From Rahnella bruchi (GTDB lineage: Bacteria > Pseudomonadota > Gammaproteobacteria > Enterobacterales > Enterobacteriaceae), in contig NZ_QZWI01000018.1 of the NCBI RefSeq assembly GCF_003614975.1, positions 1 through 64,000 of the forward strand: a stretch of 64,000 bases of DNA. The letters run 5' to 3'. Below the pieces are notes generated by a model that searched no databases, was not told the origin of the DNA, and worked only from the letters and a program-made list of their open reading frames with translations. Each line of letters starts with the position of its first letter. Position 1 is the stretch's first letter. Below are positions 33,803 through 42,812 of this stretch, in pieces. Position numbers and translations under genes: made by a program.

Positions 33803-36337
33803 GTGGGACGCAAATATCACATGTTATCCCTCAGTCTTCTGGCGATAGTGAGTGTTCCTCAGGGGCGAGCAGGATTATATCGGTTCAACCCTTCACTGGT
33901 AGACAGTAAGGAGCAGCAAACCGATCTTTCTCTGTTTGAACAGGGTGGGCAACTGCCAGGGACATACACCGTAGATATCATGCTCAACGGCGATCGGGTG
34001 GACAATCGGGATGTCATGTTTACCCAAGTGCTTACACCAGCGGGTCATTCTCAATTGAAGCCCTGCCTGAGCAGGGCGCAACTTTCCGCCTATGGCGTCA
34101 AGGTCGAAGGTTTCCCGTCAGGTGAGCGAGAAGGGGGGCACTGCTTCCTTCTCGATGCTATCCCCGGAGCCCGAGCGGAGCTGAACTTCAATACGCAGAC
34201 ATTGCAACTGAGTATTCCTCAGATTTACCTCCGGCCGGTGCTGTCGGGGATAGCTCCGGAGGCCCTTTGGAACGACGGCGTGCCCGCTTTGCTGCTTAAT
34301 TACCAGGCCAGCACGACCCGACTAGAGTCCCGGGGAGTGGCAGGAGAGGTAGAAGAAGATCATTACTTACAGCTGTCCCCTGGCGCCAACTTCGGTCCAT
34401 GGCGGCTGAGAAACACCACAACATGGCAGCGCACCGGCGTCCAGCCGGGACGCTGGCAAACCATCAGCACGTATGCAGAACGGGGACTTAATGGTATTCG
34501 CAGCCGCCTGACGTTCGGAGACCGTTACACGGCAGCGGATATCTTTGACAGCGTGCCGTTTCGTGGCGTGATGCTCGCGTCGGATGACAACATGGTGCCC
34601 TCGAGCCAGTACATGTATGCCCCGGTGGTCCATGGAGTGGCCCGGACACAAGCCCGCGTGGAAGTGAAGCAGAACGGTTACACCATCTATAACCGGGTGG
34701 TCGCCCCAGGTCCCTTTGCGCTGACCGATCTCAGTCCGACCGGTTCCGGAGGCGAACTGCAAGTGACGGTGTGGGAGACGGACGGGCAACCACAGGTGTT
34801 TATTGTGCCGTTTCAAACCCCGGCAATCGCGGTGAAAGCCGGTTACCTGCGCTATGGGCTGATGGCCGGGCAGTACCGGTCGTCCGATCGCAGTGTGAAT
34901 GACGCCCAGGTGATGCAAGCCACCGTGATGTACGGCCTGCCCTGGGATCTCACGGCTTACGGTGGCGCACAGGCTGCGGAGCACTTTCAGTCTGCCTCTC
35001 TGGGAATGGGCGTGGCGTTTGGCGACTGGGGAGCGGTATCGGTCGACGTGACGGAAAGTCAGGGGCAGCGCTGGCAGCAGCAAAATGAACGGGGGCGCTC
35101 GGTAAGGATGCGCTACAGCAAGCAATTAGTAACAACCGATACCACGATGACGCTGACGGACTATCGATACGACCAGGACGGATACAACACTCTGTCGGAC
35201 GTCCTGGACACCTGGCGGGATGACAATCAGCAGGGCTGGGGATCGAATAATACCCGGCGAAAAAGTCGAACCGGATTGACAGTGAGTCAGGGGCTGGGGC
35301 GCTGGGGGTATCTCAATTTTAGCGGGTACAGAGAAAGCTATCGTAAACGTTCAGGATCCGACACCACGGTGAATGCGGGTTATTCCGTACCCATCGGGGA
35401 TATGACACTTTCCCTGAACTGGTCGCAGAGCCGCTATGTTCACTCATTAAAGGAGGGCAAAACTGACCGCGTCACCAGCCTGTGGTTGAGCGTACCGCTG
35501 CGTCGCTGGATGGGCGGTGACACCGCGGTCTCTTACCGCTTGACTCATCCGTCTTCAGGTTCTGATACCCATTCAGTCGATCTCAGCGGGAATGTGCTGG
35601 ACCGCCAGCTTCACTGGGACGTCAGCCAGCAGTACCGGCCGGATACCACAGGTGATCGGGATAACGGGGCAATCAACCTCGCCTGGAGTGGAGCCTACGG
35701 GCAGCTTTCAGGTAACTACAGCTACGGGAGCAGTTACCGCCAGATGGGGGCCGAGCTCGATGGCGGTATGGTTATCCACCGTCACGGGCTGACGCTCAGT
35801 CAGCCGCTGGGTGACACGGTCGCCCTTGTTGAAGCACCGGGTGCGGCAGGTGTGGGTGTCGGCGGATTCTCCGGCGTACGAACAGATTTTCGGGGTTACA
35901 CCACGCAGGCATACCTGATGCCTTATCAGGAAAATACGGTCAGCGTGAACCCCCTGACGCTGCAATTGGGCGTGGATATCACCACCACGGATGTGAAGGT
36001 GGTGCCCACTGCCGGGGCCGTCATACCCGCCCGCTTTGCTACGCGACGCGGAGCGCGGGCATTGATTACCCTGAAACAGACGGATGGACGCCCGATACCC
36101 TTTGGCGCACTGGCTTCCCTTCAGGGAGAGGCTGGCGGAAGCGGCGTGGTGGGTAACGCAGGAGAGGCCTATCTGACGGGCTTATCGGGGCAGGGGGAAC
36201 TCAACGTGAGATGGACGGGACACGCCTGCCACGCGCCACTCCGTTTGCCGGCGCAGGTCGGTCCAGGCGGGGTCTATCGTATGACGGCGGTCTGCAGAGA
36301 AGGAACAGGCAATGAAACGGTTTCGTACCACCAGTAG
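33803..36337 (+). CDS. Outer-membrane usher, FimD/PapC/AfaC family
   Basis: A full-length 844-residue usher. The start is GTG with AAGGAT nine bases upstream; the signal peptide ends near GRA before LYRFNPSLVD. The N-terminal domain shows the usual GTYTVDIMLNG, the barrel contains FRGVMLASDDNMVPSS-type repeats and YTIYNRVVAPGPFALTDL (plug vicinity), and C-terminal domains follow after RGARALITLKQTDGRPIPFG with two cysteines near the end. It forms the channel that assembles subunits brought by the chaperone 53 bases upstream. Its end overlaps the adhesin start by 26 bases. Confidence 0.94.
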   Translation: MGRKYHMLSLSLLAIVSVPQGRAGLYRFNPSLVDSKEQQTDLSLFEQGGQLPGTYTVDIMLNGDRVDNRDVMFTQVLTPAGHSQLKPCLSRAQLSAYGVKVEGFPSGEREGGHCFLLDAIPGARAELNFNTQTLQLSIPQIYLRPVLSGIAPEALWNDGVPALLLNYQASTTRLESRGVAGEVEEDHYLQLSPGANFGPWRLRNTTTWQRTGVQPGRWQTISTYAERGLNGIRSRLTFGDRYTAADIFDSVPFRGVMLASDDNMVPSSQYMYAPVVHGVARTQARVEVKQNGYTIYNRVVAPGPFALTDLSPTGSGGELQVTVWETDGQPQVFIVPFQTPAIAVKAGYLRYGLMAGQYRSSDRSVNDAQVMQATVMYGLPWDLTAYGGAQAAEHFQSASLGMGVAFGDWGAVSVDVTESQGQRWQQQNERGRSVRMRYSKQLVTTDTTMTLTDYRYDQDGYNTLSDVLDTWRDDNQQGWGSNNTRRKSRTGLTVSQGLGRWGYLNFSGYRESYRKRSGSDTTVNAGYSVPIGDMTLSLNWSQSRYVHSLKEGKTDRVTSLWLSVPLRRWMGGDTAVSYRLTHPSSGSDTHSVDLSGNVLDRQLHWDVSQQYRPDTTGDRDNGAINLAWSGAYGQLSGNYSYGSSYRQMGAELDGGMVIHRHGLTLSQPLGDTVALVEAPGAAGVGVGGFSGVRTDFRGYTTQAYLMPYQENTVSVNPLTLQLGVDITTTDVKVVPTAGAVIPARFATRRGARALITLKQTDGRPIPFGALASLQGEAGGSGVVGNAGEAYLTGLSGQGELNVRWTGHACHAPLRLPAQVGPGGVYRMTAVCREGTGNETVSYHQ

Positions 36338-38450
36338 AGTCACGTTGCTCGCCTGTGCCCTGATGTGGGCGTCCGTGGTGCAGGCAACGGCCCCGCAACT
36401 GTATATACGGGTGACAGAGAATATGCGGGCAGGGCGATTGAAGGATGGCATGTTGCTCGCGCAAGTACGTATCACTTATCTCGATAATCACTGCGGTTTC
36501 CAGGTCTGGAGTGAGGTGCCCAGGGTGAATGGGGAGCCGGAACGCTATGCGCTTACGGGGAAGAATGCGTCGAATCAGATACTGCATGTCCGCCTGAAGG
36601 GGCAGGACTGGAAGACAGACACGCAAGGTGGGAAGGGGTTGATGCTTAACAGCAGTGAAACCTCCGCAACCCTCCAGGTGCTGGCTGATGGTAACAGCCT
36701 CATCTACGATCGAAAAAAAGGGTACTCAATTCGTGTGGACAATCAGGCCGGGCACAACACGTTGCTTGAGTTGTCGCAAAGGCCCTGGAAAGAAAAACGG
36801 TCAACCGTCGAACGTCGCAGGACATTACTGTCTGCCCTTTTGCGCCAGGAGGCGGAAATCTCACTGGAGGAACTCGAGGCAACATGGTTTATCAGCATCT
36901 ATAGTTTACGAAATGACATTACTTTGCTTAAACGGCATGTTGCATCCTATGCGCTGAGTATTGTGACTGAAGGCGCCGATAAATTTACCCTCGCGGGGAG
37001 TGAAATAGCGGTTCGTCGGTGCATATACGACCACTTGCTCGGTTCTAAAGACGTCGACGAGGATTATCAGGATGTCTTTGGTTCGTTAACGCCTCTTTCC
37101 ACTATTAAAGTGGCGCTCACTGACTACTTTGTTAAACATGATGTCGTGATCAGTGATGTCAATTTACGCTTTTTCAGCTTGATTTGTGCTATTGCTTGCG
37201 AGCGTATTATCCGGGGAAGTTGGTTGCTCGATTATGAATTTACCGACTGTGCGCCCAGGATAAAAACCGTGGCATCGGACATACTATACCTGCTGCTGGC
37301 GGGGCAAGTGACGGTTTTACTGCAAAGTGAAATCGATTTTATGGCGATGAATCTCACCGCATTTTGTGCCGTGTCGAACGAGAGTGCTTCTGAGGGTTCA
37401 CTGTACGACGCTGAGCACGCGGTAATGAACCATTTTTTAACGTACATCAGTGCGTCCTGGTGTTTCGATGTTCGTTATAACGAGATGTCGCGTCAAAATT
37501 TGCTCCGACACATTAAAGCCATGCGTCTACGGGTTAATCATGGCATCACCATGATTAACCCGCTGATCGACCAAATCAAACGTCACTATCCGCTGATGTA
37601 TGAGTTGACGCTCGCTGCTTTCAGTGAGGTAGAACCGCTCTTTTTTTCGAACACGATCAGTGATGATGAGATTGGCTATCTCGTCATGCATATCGGTGCC
37701 ATCCTCGAAGAGACGCAGTTGAAAGACGAGGGGAGGAGGATCACTGCTTTAATCGTCAACGAACAGGGTGAAGCGTCGACCAGGATGGTTTGCCAGAAAA
37801 TAGTCAGGATGTACCCGCACATTGTTATTGCAAAGTGTATTTCGCTTGAGCAATACAAAGCGATGGGCAATGTTGAAAATGACATTGTCATCAGTTTTGT
37901 GGACATTGAGGAAAAAAATAAACGAGTGATCAGTCTGCCTCCTTTGCCAGAAAGGTGGCAACTGGAGAATATGAAATATTTTTTAAATGATGAAACCATT
38001 CCCCCCGCCGCAACGGTGAATTATTTTTCTGCAGAACACTTTTTTGTGTTCGATAACCCCAACCCGACGAAGTCGTCAATCATCCGCTTTCTGGCATCGC
38101 AGTTAGAATTAAAGGGGAGGGTAAATCCGCATTATTTAAGCTCGGTCATGGAAAGAGAAGAGAGGGCATCTACATTACTGGATGACAAAATTGCCATCCC
38201 TCATCCTTTGGGGCTGGTGGCCTTAAGCACAATGGTCACGGTGGCAATATTCCCTCAAGGTATTGAGTGGGATGAGGGGAAAAGAGTGAAGTTGGTGTTT
38301 ATGCTGGCCATTAGTGAGGATGCTTTTGTGGATAGTATGATCATTTATGACTACCTAACGAATATTCTTGATAACGACGTTATCGATCATTTAAGCCAGT
38401 GTTTAACATTTACCGATTTCATGTCTTTGTCGAAGAAGTATTTTCTCTAA
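36312..38450 (+). CDS. Fusion of an AfaD-like fimbrial adhesin with a BglG/MtlR-type PRD-EIIA regulator
   Basis: Residues 1-26 are a signal peptide (cleavage near VQA-TAP). Residues 27-144 match AfaD-type tip adhesins (LKDGMLLAQVRITY, CGFQVWSEVPRVNGEPERY, GGKGLML, LQVLADGNS). From about 165 the chain is a cytosolic regulator: winged helix (RRRTLLSALLRQEAEISLEE, about 168-210), PRD1 (about 250-340), PRD2 (about 380-450, with SDDEIGYLVMHIGAILEE), an EIIB-like part lacking the usual cysteine (LIVNEQGEAST) and EIIA of the mannitol/fructose type with His631 in KIAIPHPL. The frame is open throughout, with AGGA before the ATG. Adhesins of this kind have a C-terminal cysteine near this junction, which is absent here. 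This looks like an in-frame deletion fusion; no good internal start for the regulator was found. Confidence 0.85.
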   Translation: MKRFRTTSRVTLLACALMWASVVQATAPQLYIRVTENMRAGRLKDGMLLAQVRITYLDNHCGFQVWSEVPRVNGEPERYALTGKNASNQILHVRLKGQDWKTDTQGGKGLMLNSSETSATLQVLADGNSLIYDRKKGYSIRVDNQAGHNTLLELSQRPWKEKRSTVERRRTLLSALLRQEAEISLEELEATWFISIYSLRNDITLLKRHVASYALSIVTEGADKFTLAGSEIAVRRCIYDHLLGSKDVDEDYQDVFGSLTPLSTIKVALTDYFVKHDVVISDVNLRFFSLICAIACERIIRGSWLLDYEFTDCAPRIKTVASDILYLLLAGQVTVLLQSEIDFMAMNLTAFCAVSNESASEGSLYDAEHAVMNHFLTYISASWCFDVRYNEMSRQNLLRHIKAMRLRVNHGITMINPLIDQIKRHYPLMYELTLAAFSEVEPLFFSNTISDDEIGYLVMHIGAILEETQLKDEGRRITALIVNEQGEASTRMVCQKIVRMYPHIVIAKCISLEQYKAMGNVENDIVISFVDIEEKNKRVISLPPLPERWQLENMKYFLNDETIPPAATVNYFSAEHFFVFDNPNPTKSSIIRFLASQLELKGRVNPHYLSSVMEREERASTLLDDKIAIPHPLGLVALSTMVTVAIFPQGIEWDEGKRVKLVFMLAISEDAFVDSMIIYDYLTNILDNDVIDHLSQCLTFTDFMSLSKKYFL

Positions 38451-38484
38451 CACGGCGTTGAATTCATTTCTTAATTTAAGCATC

Positions 38485-38505
38485 AAGGCCTGCAATGCAG
38501 GCCTT
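38485..38505. terminator. Hairpin between fusion gene and amidohydrolase (convergent)
   Basis: AAGGCCTGC pairs with GCAGGCCTT around AAT. It lies between two convergent genes and could serve both; following T-runs are weak. Confidence 0.6.
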
Positions 38506-38526
38506 GGGTATATTATTGCGAACGGA

Positions 38527-40398
38527 TCAGAACGAGAAGCACGAACATCCCAGCGCGCCCCAGAAGGCGTTGTCGTTGGAGACCGGAACATCGGCCCCCC
38601 GGGCGATGTCATGGCTGTGTTTATGCACGCCACACGGACCGGCGCACTGATGTGCCTGACGAACCAGCCCGACGCGCGCCGCACCTTCTGGCGGGGCAGA
38701 GCGGTAGTGGCCCGGCACTTTGGTGACCGGTGACCAGTCCGGCAGAACCGGGATTGCCGGCGGGGCGAGTGGTGAGAAACTGCCTGCCGCGTAAACCACT
38801 TTGCCGTCCACCACGGTCATCACCGATTCAATACCCTTGATGCGTTCTTCCTGCACGCTGAAGAAATCTTCAGAAAGCACCGCCAGATCTGCCAGCTGTC
38901 CGGCTTTGATCTGCCCCTTTTTTCCCTGTTCACTGGAGAACCAGGAGCTGCCCTGCGTCCACAGCATCAGCGCAGTTTCGCGGTCAATGCGCGCATCATC
39001 GTCATACATCGCCATACCACCGACGGTGCGGCCAGAAACCAGCCAGTATAGCGCGGTCCACGGGTTGTAACTGGCCACGCGGGTGGCATCGGTGCCTAGC
39101 CCGACCGGCAGTCCGGCGGAGAGCATTTTCGCCACCGGCGGCGTATGTTTAGTGGCTTCGATACCGTAACGGTCTGCGAAATATTCCCCCTGAAACGCCA
39201 TGCGATGCTGAACCGCAATGCCACCGCCCAGCGCTTTCACGCGTTCGATATTACGCTCGGTAATGGTTTCCGCATGGTCAAAGAACCAGTGCAATCCATT
39301 GAACGGAATGTCTTTATTCACCTTTTCGAAGACATCGAGCATACGGCTGATCGACTCATCATAAGTGGCATGCAGGCGGAACGGCCAGCGGTGCTCCACC
39401 AGATGACGCACCACGCGCTCCAGCTCGACCTCGGTACCCGGCGGTAGGTCCGGCCGCGGTTGCAGGAAGTCTTCAAAGTCAGCGGCGGAGAACACCAGCA
39501 TTTCGCCCGCGCCGTTGTGGCGGTAGAAGTCGGTGCCTTGTCCCGGTTTGAGCATATCGGTCCACAGTTCAAAATCTTCCAGCTCATGCTGTGGCCGCTG
39601 GGTAAACAGGTTGTAGGCGATGCGCACGGTTAGCTGATTTTTCTGATGCAGCTCATCAATAATCTGATAATCCTCAGGGTAGTTCTGGAAGCCGCCGCCC
39701 GCATCAATCGCGCTGGTCAGGCCGAGACGGTTCAGTTCACGCATAAACTGGCGGGTGGAATTCACCTGCTGCTCCAGCGGCAATTTCGGGCCTTTTGCCA
39801 GCGTCGAATACAGGATCATCGCGTTCGGTTTGGCGATCAGCATACCGGTCGGATTGCCGTTGCTGTCGCGCTGGATTTCGCCGCCCGGCGGGTTCGGCGT
39901 GTCTTTGGTGTAACCGACCACCTTCAGCGCGGCGCGGTTAAGCAGGGCGCGGTCGTACAAATGCAGGATAAACACTGGCGTGTCGGGTGCTGCCTGATTG
40001 ATTTCTTCAAGCGTTGGCATCCGGCGTTCGGCAAACTGGAATTCCGTCCAGCCACCGACCACGCGTACCCATTGCGGGCTGGGCGTGCGCAGCGCCTGTT
40101 CTCTCAGCATCCGCAACGCATCGGCCAGAGACGGCACGCCTTCCCAGCGCAGTTCCAGATTGTAATTCAGCCCGCCGCGGATGAGATGCAGGTGCGAATC
40201 GTTGAGACCGGGAACCGCCGTGTGACCGTGTAAATCCACCACCTGAGTGGAGGCATCCGCAAACTGCATCACTTCATTTTCGGTACCGACAGCAAGAAAT
40301 TTGCCGTCTTTAATCGCCACCGCGTTCGCCAGGGGTTTCTCCCGGTCAACGGTGTGAAATTTGCCATTAATCAGGATCAGGGAAGCAAAACTTGTCAT
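38527..40398 (-). CDS. YtcJ-like amidohydrolase
   Basis: A metal-dependent hydrolase of the amidohydrolase 3 group. The metal motif HLHL is in LNDSHLHLIRGG, the mid histidine lies in FRLHATYD, later HWFFDHAETI supplies another ligand, and GLGTDATRVASYNPW carries the catalytic aspartate. The long C-terminus ends in a histidine/cysteine-rich tail (CGVHKHSHDI, GCSCFSF). ATG at 40398 was preferred because GGAG lies ten bases upstream; a longer frame to 40440 would overlap the previous gene. It lies 14 bases after the ABM-domain gene in an operon. The substrate is unknown; relatives act on N-substituted amides and similar compounds. Confidence 0.88.
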   Translation of the reverse strand: MTSFASLILINGKFHTVDREKPLANAVAIKDGKFLAVGTENEVMQFADASTQVVDLHGHTAVPGLNDSHLHLIRGGLNYNLELRWEGVPSLADALRMLREQALRTPSPQWVRVVGGWTEFQFAERRMPTLEEINQAAPDTPVFILHLYDRALLNRAALKVVGYTKDTPNPPGGEIQRDSNGNPTGMLIAKPNAMILYSTLAKGPKLPLEQQVNSTRQFMRELNRLGLTSAIDAGGGFQNYPEDYQIIDELHQKNQLTVRIAYNLFTQRPQHELEDFELWTDMLKPGQGTDFYRHNGAGEMLVFSAADFEDFLQPRPDLPPGTEVELERVVRHLVEHRWPFRLHATYDESISRMLDVFEKVNKDIPFNGLHWFFDHAETITERNIERVKALGGGIAVQHRMAFQGEYFADRYGIEATKHTPPVAKMLSAGLPVGLGTDATRVASYNPWTALYWLVSGRTVGGMAMYDDDARIDRETALMLWTQGSSWFSSEQGKKGQIKAGQLADLAVLSEDFFSVQEERIKGIESVMTVVDGKVVYAAGSFSPLAPPAIPVLPDWSPVTKVPGHYRSAPPEGAARVGLVRQAHQCAGPCGVHKHSHDIARGADVPVSNDNAFWGALGCSCFSF

Positions 40399-40412
40399 TG
40401 GAAAAGCTCCTG

Positions 40413-40973
40413 TCATTGCGCGGAAGTGCGCGTCAGCCATGAATGGAAAACTCGGGTAATGATGGGCATCCAGAGGAAAACCACCAGCGCAACGACGGAG
40501 GCATCATTGAGTAAATGACCGCCTTCCGTGCCTTTAAGCTGTGGCAAAAACTGCCCCCAGAACCAGGGCACAATGTGGGTCGAAGGGTAAATCACCAGCA
40601 AGGTCAGCAGGTATTGTTTCCAGCGGGCAGGCGGACGAACGGTCGCACTCGGCGGAGTGAACCAGAATTCTGCGCCGGGGCGCACTTCGGTGCTGTCGTC
40701 CTGTAACAGCAGCGGGCTGACTTCTGCCACCAGCTGTTTACGCAGTTCGGAACTGTGCCAGGCGTTGAGATTTTCCAGCGTGTCGAAGCGCACCAGAATG
40801 GTATACGGGTCACCGCTGCGGCTTGGACGGATGACGTTGACGCCCAGATGTCCGGGGAACGTGCTCGCCTGCGGCATGATTTTGTTCAGCCAGGCTTCGT
40901 ACTGCGCCTCGCTGGCCGGGGCAATTTTATGCGTGATGACGAGCGTAACGTGTTGGTTATGGGACGGGGACAT
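40413..40973 (-). CDS. Antibiotic-biosynthesis-monooxygenase-domain membrane protein
   Basis: Residues about 8-95 form an ABM ferredoxin-like domain (VTLVITHKIAPASEAQYEAW, FPGHLGVNVIRPS, YTILVRFDTLENLNAWHSS). After residue 115 two hydrophobic helices follow (YLLTLLVIYPSTHIVPWFW and ASVVALVVFLWMPIITRVF), so the protein is probably anchored in the inner membrane. ABM domains with such a tail are often found beside YtcJ-type amidohydrolases, as here. It is the first gene of the pair. The enzymatic role, if any, is unknown. Confidence 0.85.
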   Translation of the reverse strand: MSPSHNQHVTLVITHKIAPASEAQYEAWLNKIMPQASTFPGHLGVNVIRPSRSGDPYTILVRFDTLENLNAWHSSELRKQLVAEVSPLLLQDDSTEVRPGAEFWFTPPSATVRPPARWKQYLLTLLVIYPSTHIVPWFWGQFLPQLKGTEGGHLLNDASVVALVVFLWMPIITRVFHSWLTRTSAQ

Positions 40974-41090
40974 ACATCACCTCAGCTGATTTAAATGAAA
41001 GCATTTATCGAATCAATGAAATGATGTTAGTCGGCAGGTTGAATCAATGATAGGTGAGAATTTTTGCGTTCTTGTTAAATTTTTTGAGGG

Positions 41091-41507
41091 TTATTCTTCG
41101 CCGACCACGCGCAGTTCACGCTGCCTGAGAATGCGGTGCAGATTAAACTCCAGCCAGTCGGCCAGCCCGGCAACCTGGTCCTTCATCTCAAGTCCGAGAG
41201 GCGAGAGACTATACTCAACGTGCGGCGGCACCACCGGAAATGAATGCCGGTCAACAAAGCCATCTTCTTCTAACGCCTGTAAGGTCTGCGCCAGCATCTT
41301 TTCGCTGATGCCACCGACTTTACGGCGCAGTTCGCTAAAGCGCAGCGTTTCGTCGCACAGGGCAATCAGGATCAATAAACCCCAGCGGCTGGTGACGTGG
41401 CGCAAAATCTCGCGGGAAGGGCAATTTGGATCAAGGACTTTCCCCTGACGGATTTGCTCTGACAGCGGCAGGCGTGATTCAAACGGGTCTGACGGAATTA
41501 TTTTCAT
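41091..41507 (-). CDS. HxlR-family transcription regulator (QorR-like)
   Basis: A winged-helix repressor of 138 residues. Features are the early conserved cysteine in DPNCPSREIL, then HVTSRWGLLILIALCDETLRFSELRRKVGG split by the recognition helix SEKMLAQTLQALEEDGFV. In E. coli the divergent neighbour of qorB is the HxlR-type QorR (YtfH), a redox-sensing repressor acting through that cysteine. The same divergent pair is seen here. ATG at 41507 with AAGG before it fits the usual length; longer frames run into the promoter. Confidence 0.9.
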   Translation of the reverse strand: MKIIPSDPFESRLPLSEQIRQGKVLDPNCPSREILRHVTSRWGLLILIALCDETLRFSELRRKVGGISEKMLAQTLQALEEDGFVDRHSFPVVPPHVEYSLSPLGLEMKDQVAGLADWLEFNLHRILRQRELRVVGEE

Positions 41508-41525
41508 ACTTACCTTTTGGTGCGT

Positions 41526-41542
41526 ACTTACGAAAAGTAAGT
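41526..41542. promoter_or_regulatory. Palindromic operator between hxlR and qorB
   Basis: ACTTAC-N5-GTAAGT is a perfect inverted repeat, with a further ACTTAC half-site at 41508-41513. HxlR-type regulators bind such sites, and it lies in the divergent promoter. Confidence 0.7.
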
Positions 41543-41639
41543 GTATCGCATAGGATGTCTTCACGGCGACGAATTTCGCGTCTTGCAGAACATAAACCCA
41601 GAATATGAACATTGTGTCGAATCGTTCAGGAGAATAAAT

Positions 41640-42497
41640 ATGATCGCAGTTACCGGTGCTACCGGCCAGTTAGGCCGCCTTGTTATTGCCGCACTTCTGA
41701 AAAAAGTGCCCGCAAATCAGATTATTGCCGCAGTACGCAGCCCTGAAAAAGCCAAAGATCTGGCGGATCTAGGTGTTCAGGTTCGCCAGGCGGATTACAG
41801 CCAGCCTGAGACGCTCGATGCAGCGTTTAAAGGCGCAGAAAAACTGCTGCTGATTTCCTCCAGTGAAGTCGGCCAGCGCGAGGCGCAGCACAATGCGGTG
41901 ATCGCGGCAGCGAAGCGTGCGGGCGTGAAACTTCTGGCTTACACCAGCCTGCTACATGCGGATAAATCTCCGCTGGGTCTGGGCACCGAGCACCGTGCGA
42001 CCGAAAAAGCGTTAAGGGAATCCGGCGTTCCTTTCGTTCTGCTGCGTAACGGCTGGTATACCGAAAACTATGCCGCGAGCATTGCTCCGGCGCTGGCGCA
42101 TAACGCCTTTATTGGCTCCGTCGGCGAAGGAAAAATTGCTTCCGCAGCGCGTCAGGATTACGCCGAAGCGGCAGCGGCCGTTCTGGTGCTCGATAATCAG
42201 GGCGGAAAAATCTACGAACTGGCGGGGGACGACTCTTATACCCTGGCGGAATTCTCAGCCGAAATTGCACGTCAGTCCGGCAAAAAAGTCGATTACGTGA
42301 ATCTGCCGGAAGCGGAATTTGCGAAAGCGCTGCTGGGTGCGGGTTTACCGGAAGGTCTGGCGAATATGCTGGCAGATTCTGATGCGGGCGCAGAGAAGGG
42401 CGGTCTGTTTGATGACTCTCATACATTGAGCAAACTGATTGGTCGTCCGACAACGCCGGTAAAAGACGTGATTGCCGCGACGTTAAAATCACTGTAA
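41640..42497 (+). CDS. qorB: QorB, NAD(P)H:quinone oxidoreductase 2
   Basis: An atypical short-chain dehydrogenase/reductase of 285 residues that reduces quinones with NADPH. The Rossmann motif is TGATGQLGRLV (residues 5-15); IAAVRSPEKAKDL gives the NADPH-preferring arginine. LLISSSEVGQREAQHNAVI and LLRNGWYTENY match the NmrA-like QorB group. ATG at 41640 has AGGAG before it. It is divergent from the HxlR-type regulator gene, which probably represses it through the 41526 palindrome. Confidence 0.94.
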   Translation: MIAVTGATGQLGRLVIAALLKKVPANQIIAAVRSPEKAKDLADLGVQVRQADYSQPETLDAAFKGAEKLLLISSSEVGQREAQHNAVIAAAKRAGVKLLAYTSLLHADKSPLGLGTEHRATEKALRESGVPFVLLRNGWYTENYAASIAPALAHNAFIGSVGEGKIASAARQDYAEAAAAVLVLDNQGGKIYELAGDDSYTLAEFSAEIARQSGKKVDYVNLPEAEFAKALLGAGLPEGLANMLADSDAGAEKGGLFDDSHTLSKLIGRPTTPVKDVIAATLKSL

Positions 42498-42514
42498 TAC
42501 GTTAGGACACTTTT

Positions 42515-42546
42515 CCGGCCTGTTAACATTTTACGTAACAGGCCGG
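42515..42546. terminator. Bidirectional terminator between qorB and the ymgB-like gene
   Basis: CCGGCCTGTTA pairs with TAACAGGCCGG around a ten-base loop, between two convergent genes. The T-rich flank on the minus strand side (from CACTTTT on the plus strand) is modest. Confidence 0.8.
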
Positions 42547-42554
42547 TGGTGATG

Positions 42555-42812
42555 TTAAATCACGTCATCCTGCGTGGAGAGCAACACCAGCTCCAGCAAA
42601 TTGCGGCAACCCTGCTGGTTGCTGACGTTAGACTCCTGCTCCAGCCGGCGCAGCAGCCCTTCAATAATCGCTTTATTACTGACCGGATACCGGTTGTTTA
42701 ATAGCCCTGAAACGATGGTGCCGAGGATCTCGACTTCGCTCAATGTTGGGGTCTCACGGACTTTGAAATAATCACTGATTTCTGTAACTGTTTGTTCTGC
42801 TTCGAGTTGCAT
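42555..42812 (-). CDS. YmgB/AriR-family biofilm and acid-resistance regulator
   Basis: An 85-residue helical protein. The pattern SEVEILGTIVSGLLNN...VSNKAIIEGLLRRLE and the end LLELVLLSTQDDVI follow E. coli AriR/YmgB (ESAVLGQAVTNLML, NKNIILSLIHSLE, LEIVLRYTADDM). AriR dimers bind DNA and act on biofilm and acid-resistance genes; relatives YcgZ and YmgA act on the Rcs route. ATG at 42812 is preferred because AGGAGGT lies five bases before it; the frame opens eleven codons earlier. Confidence 0.85.
   Translation of the reverse strand: MQLEAEQTVTEISDYFKVRETPTLSEVEILGTIVSGLLNNRYPVSNKAIIEGLLRRLEQESNVSNQQGCRNLLELVLLSTQDDVI

Noticed and set aside
34367..35125. 252-codon minus-strand frame inside the usher gene
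   Set aside because: Antisense of a clear usher; no ribosome binding site.
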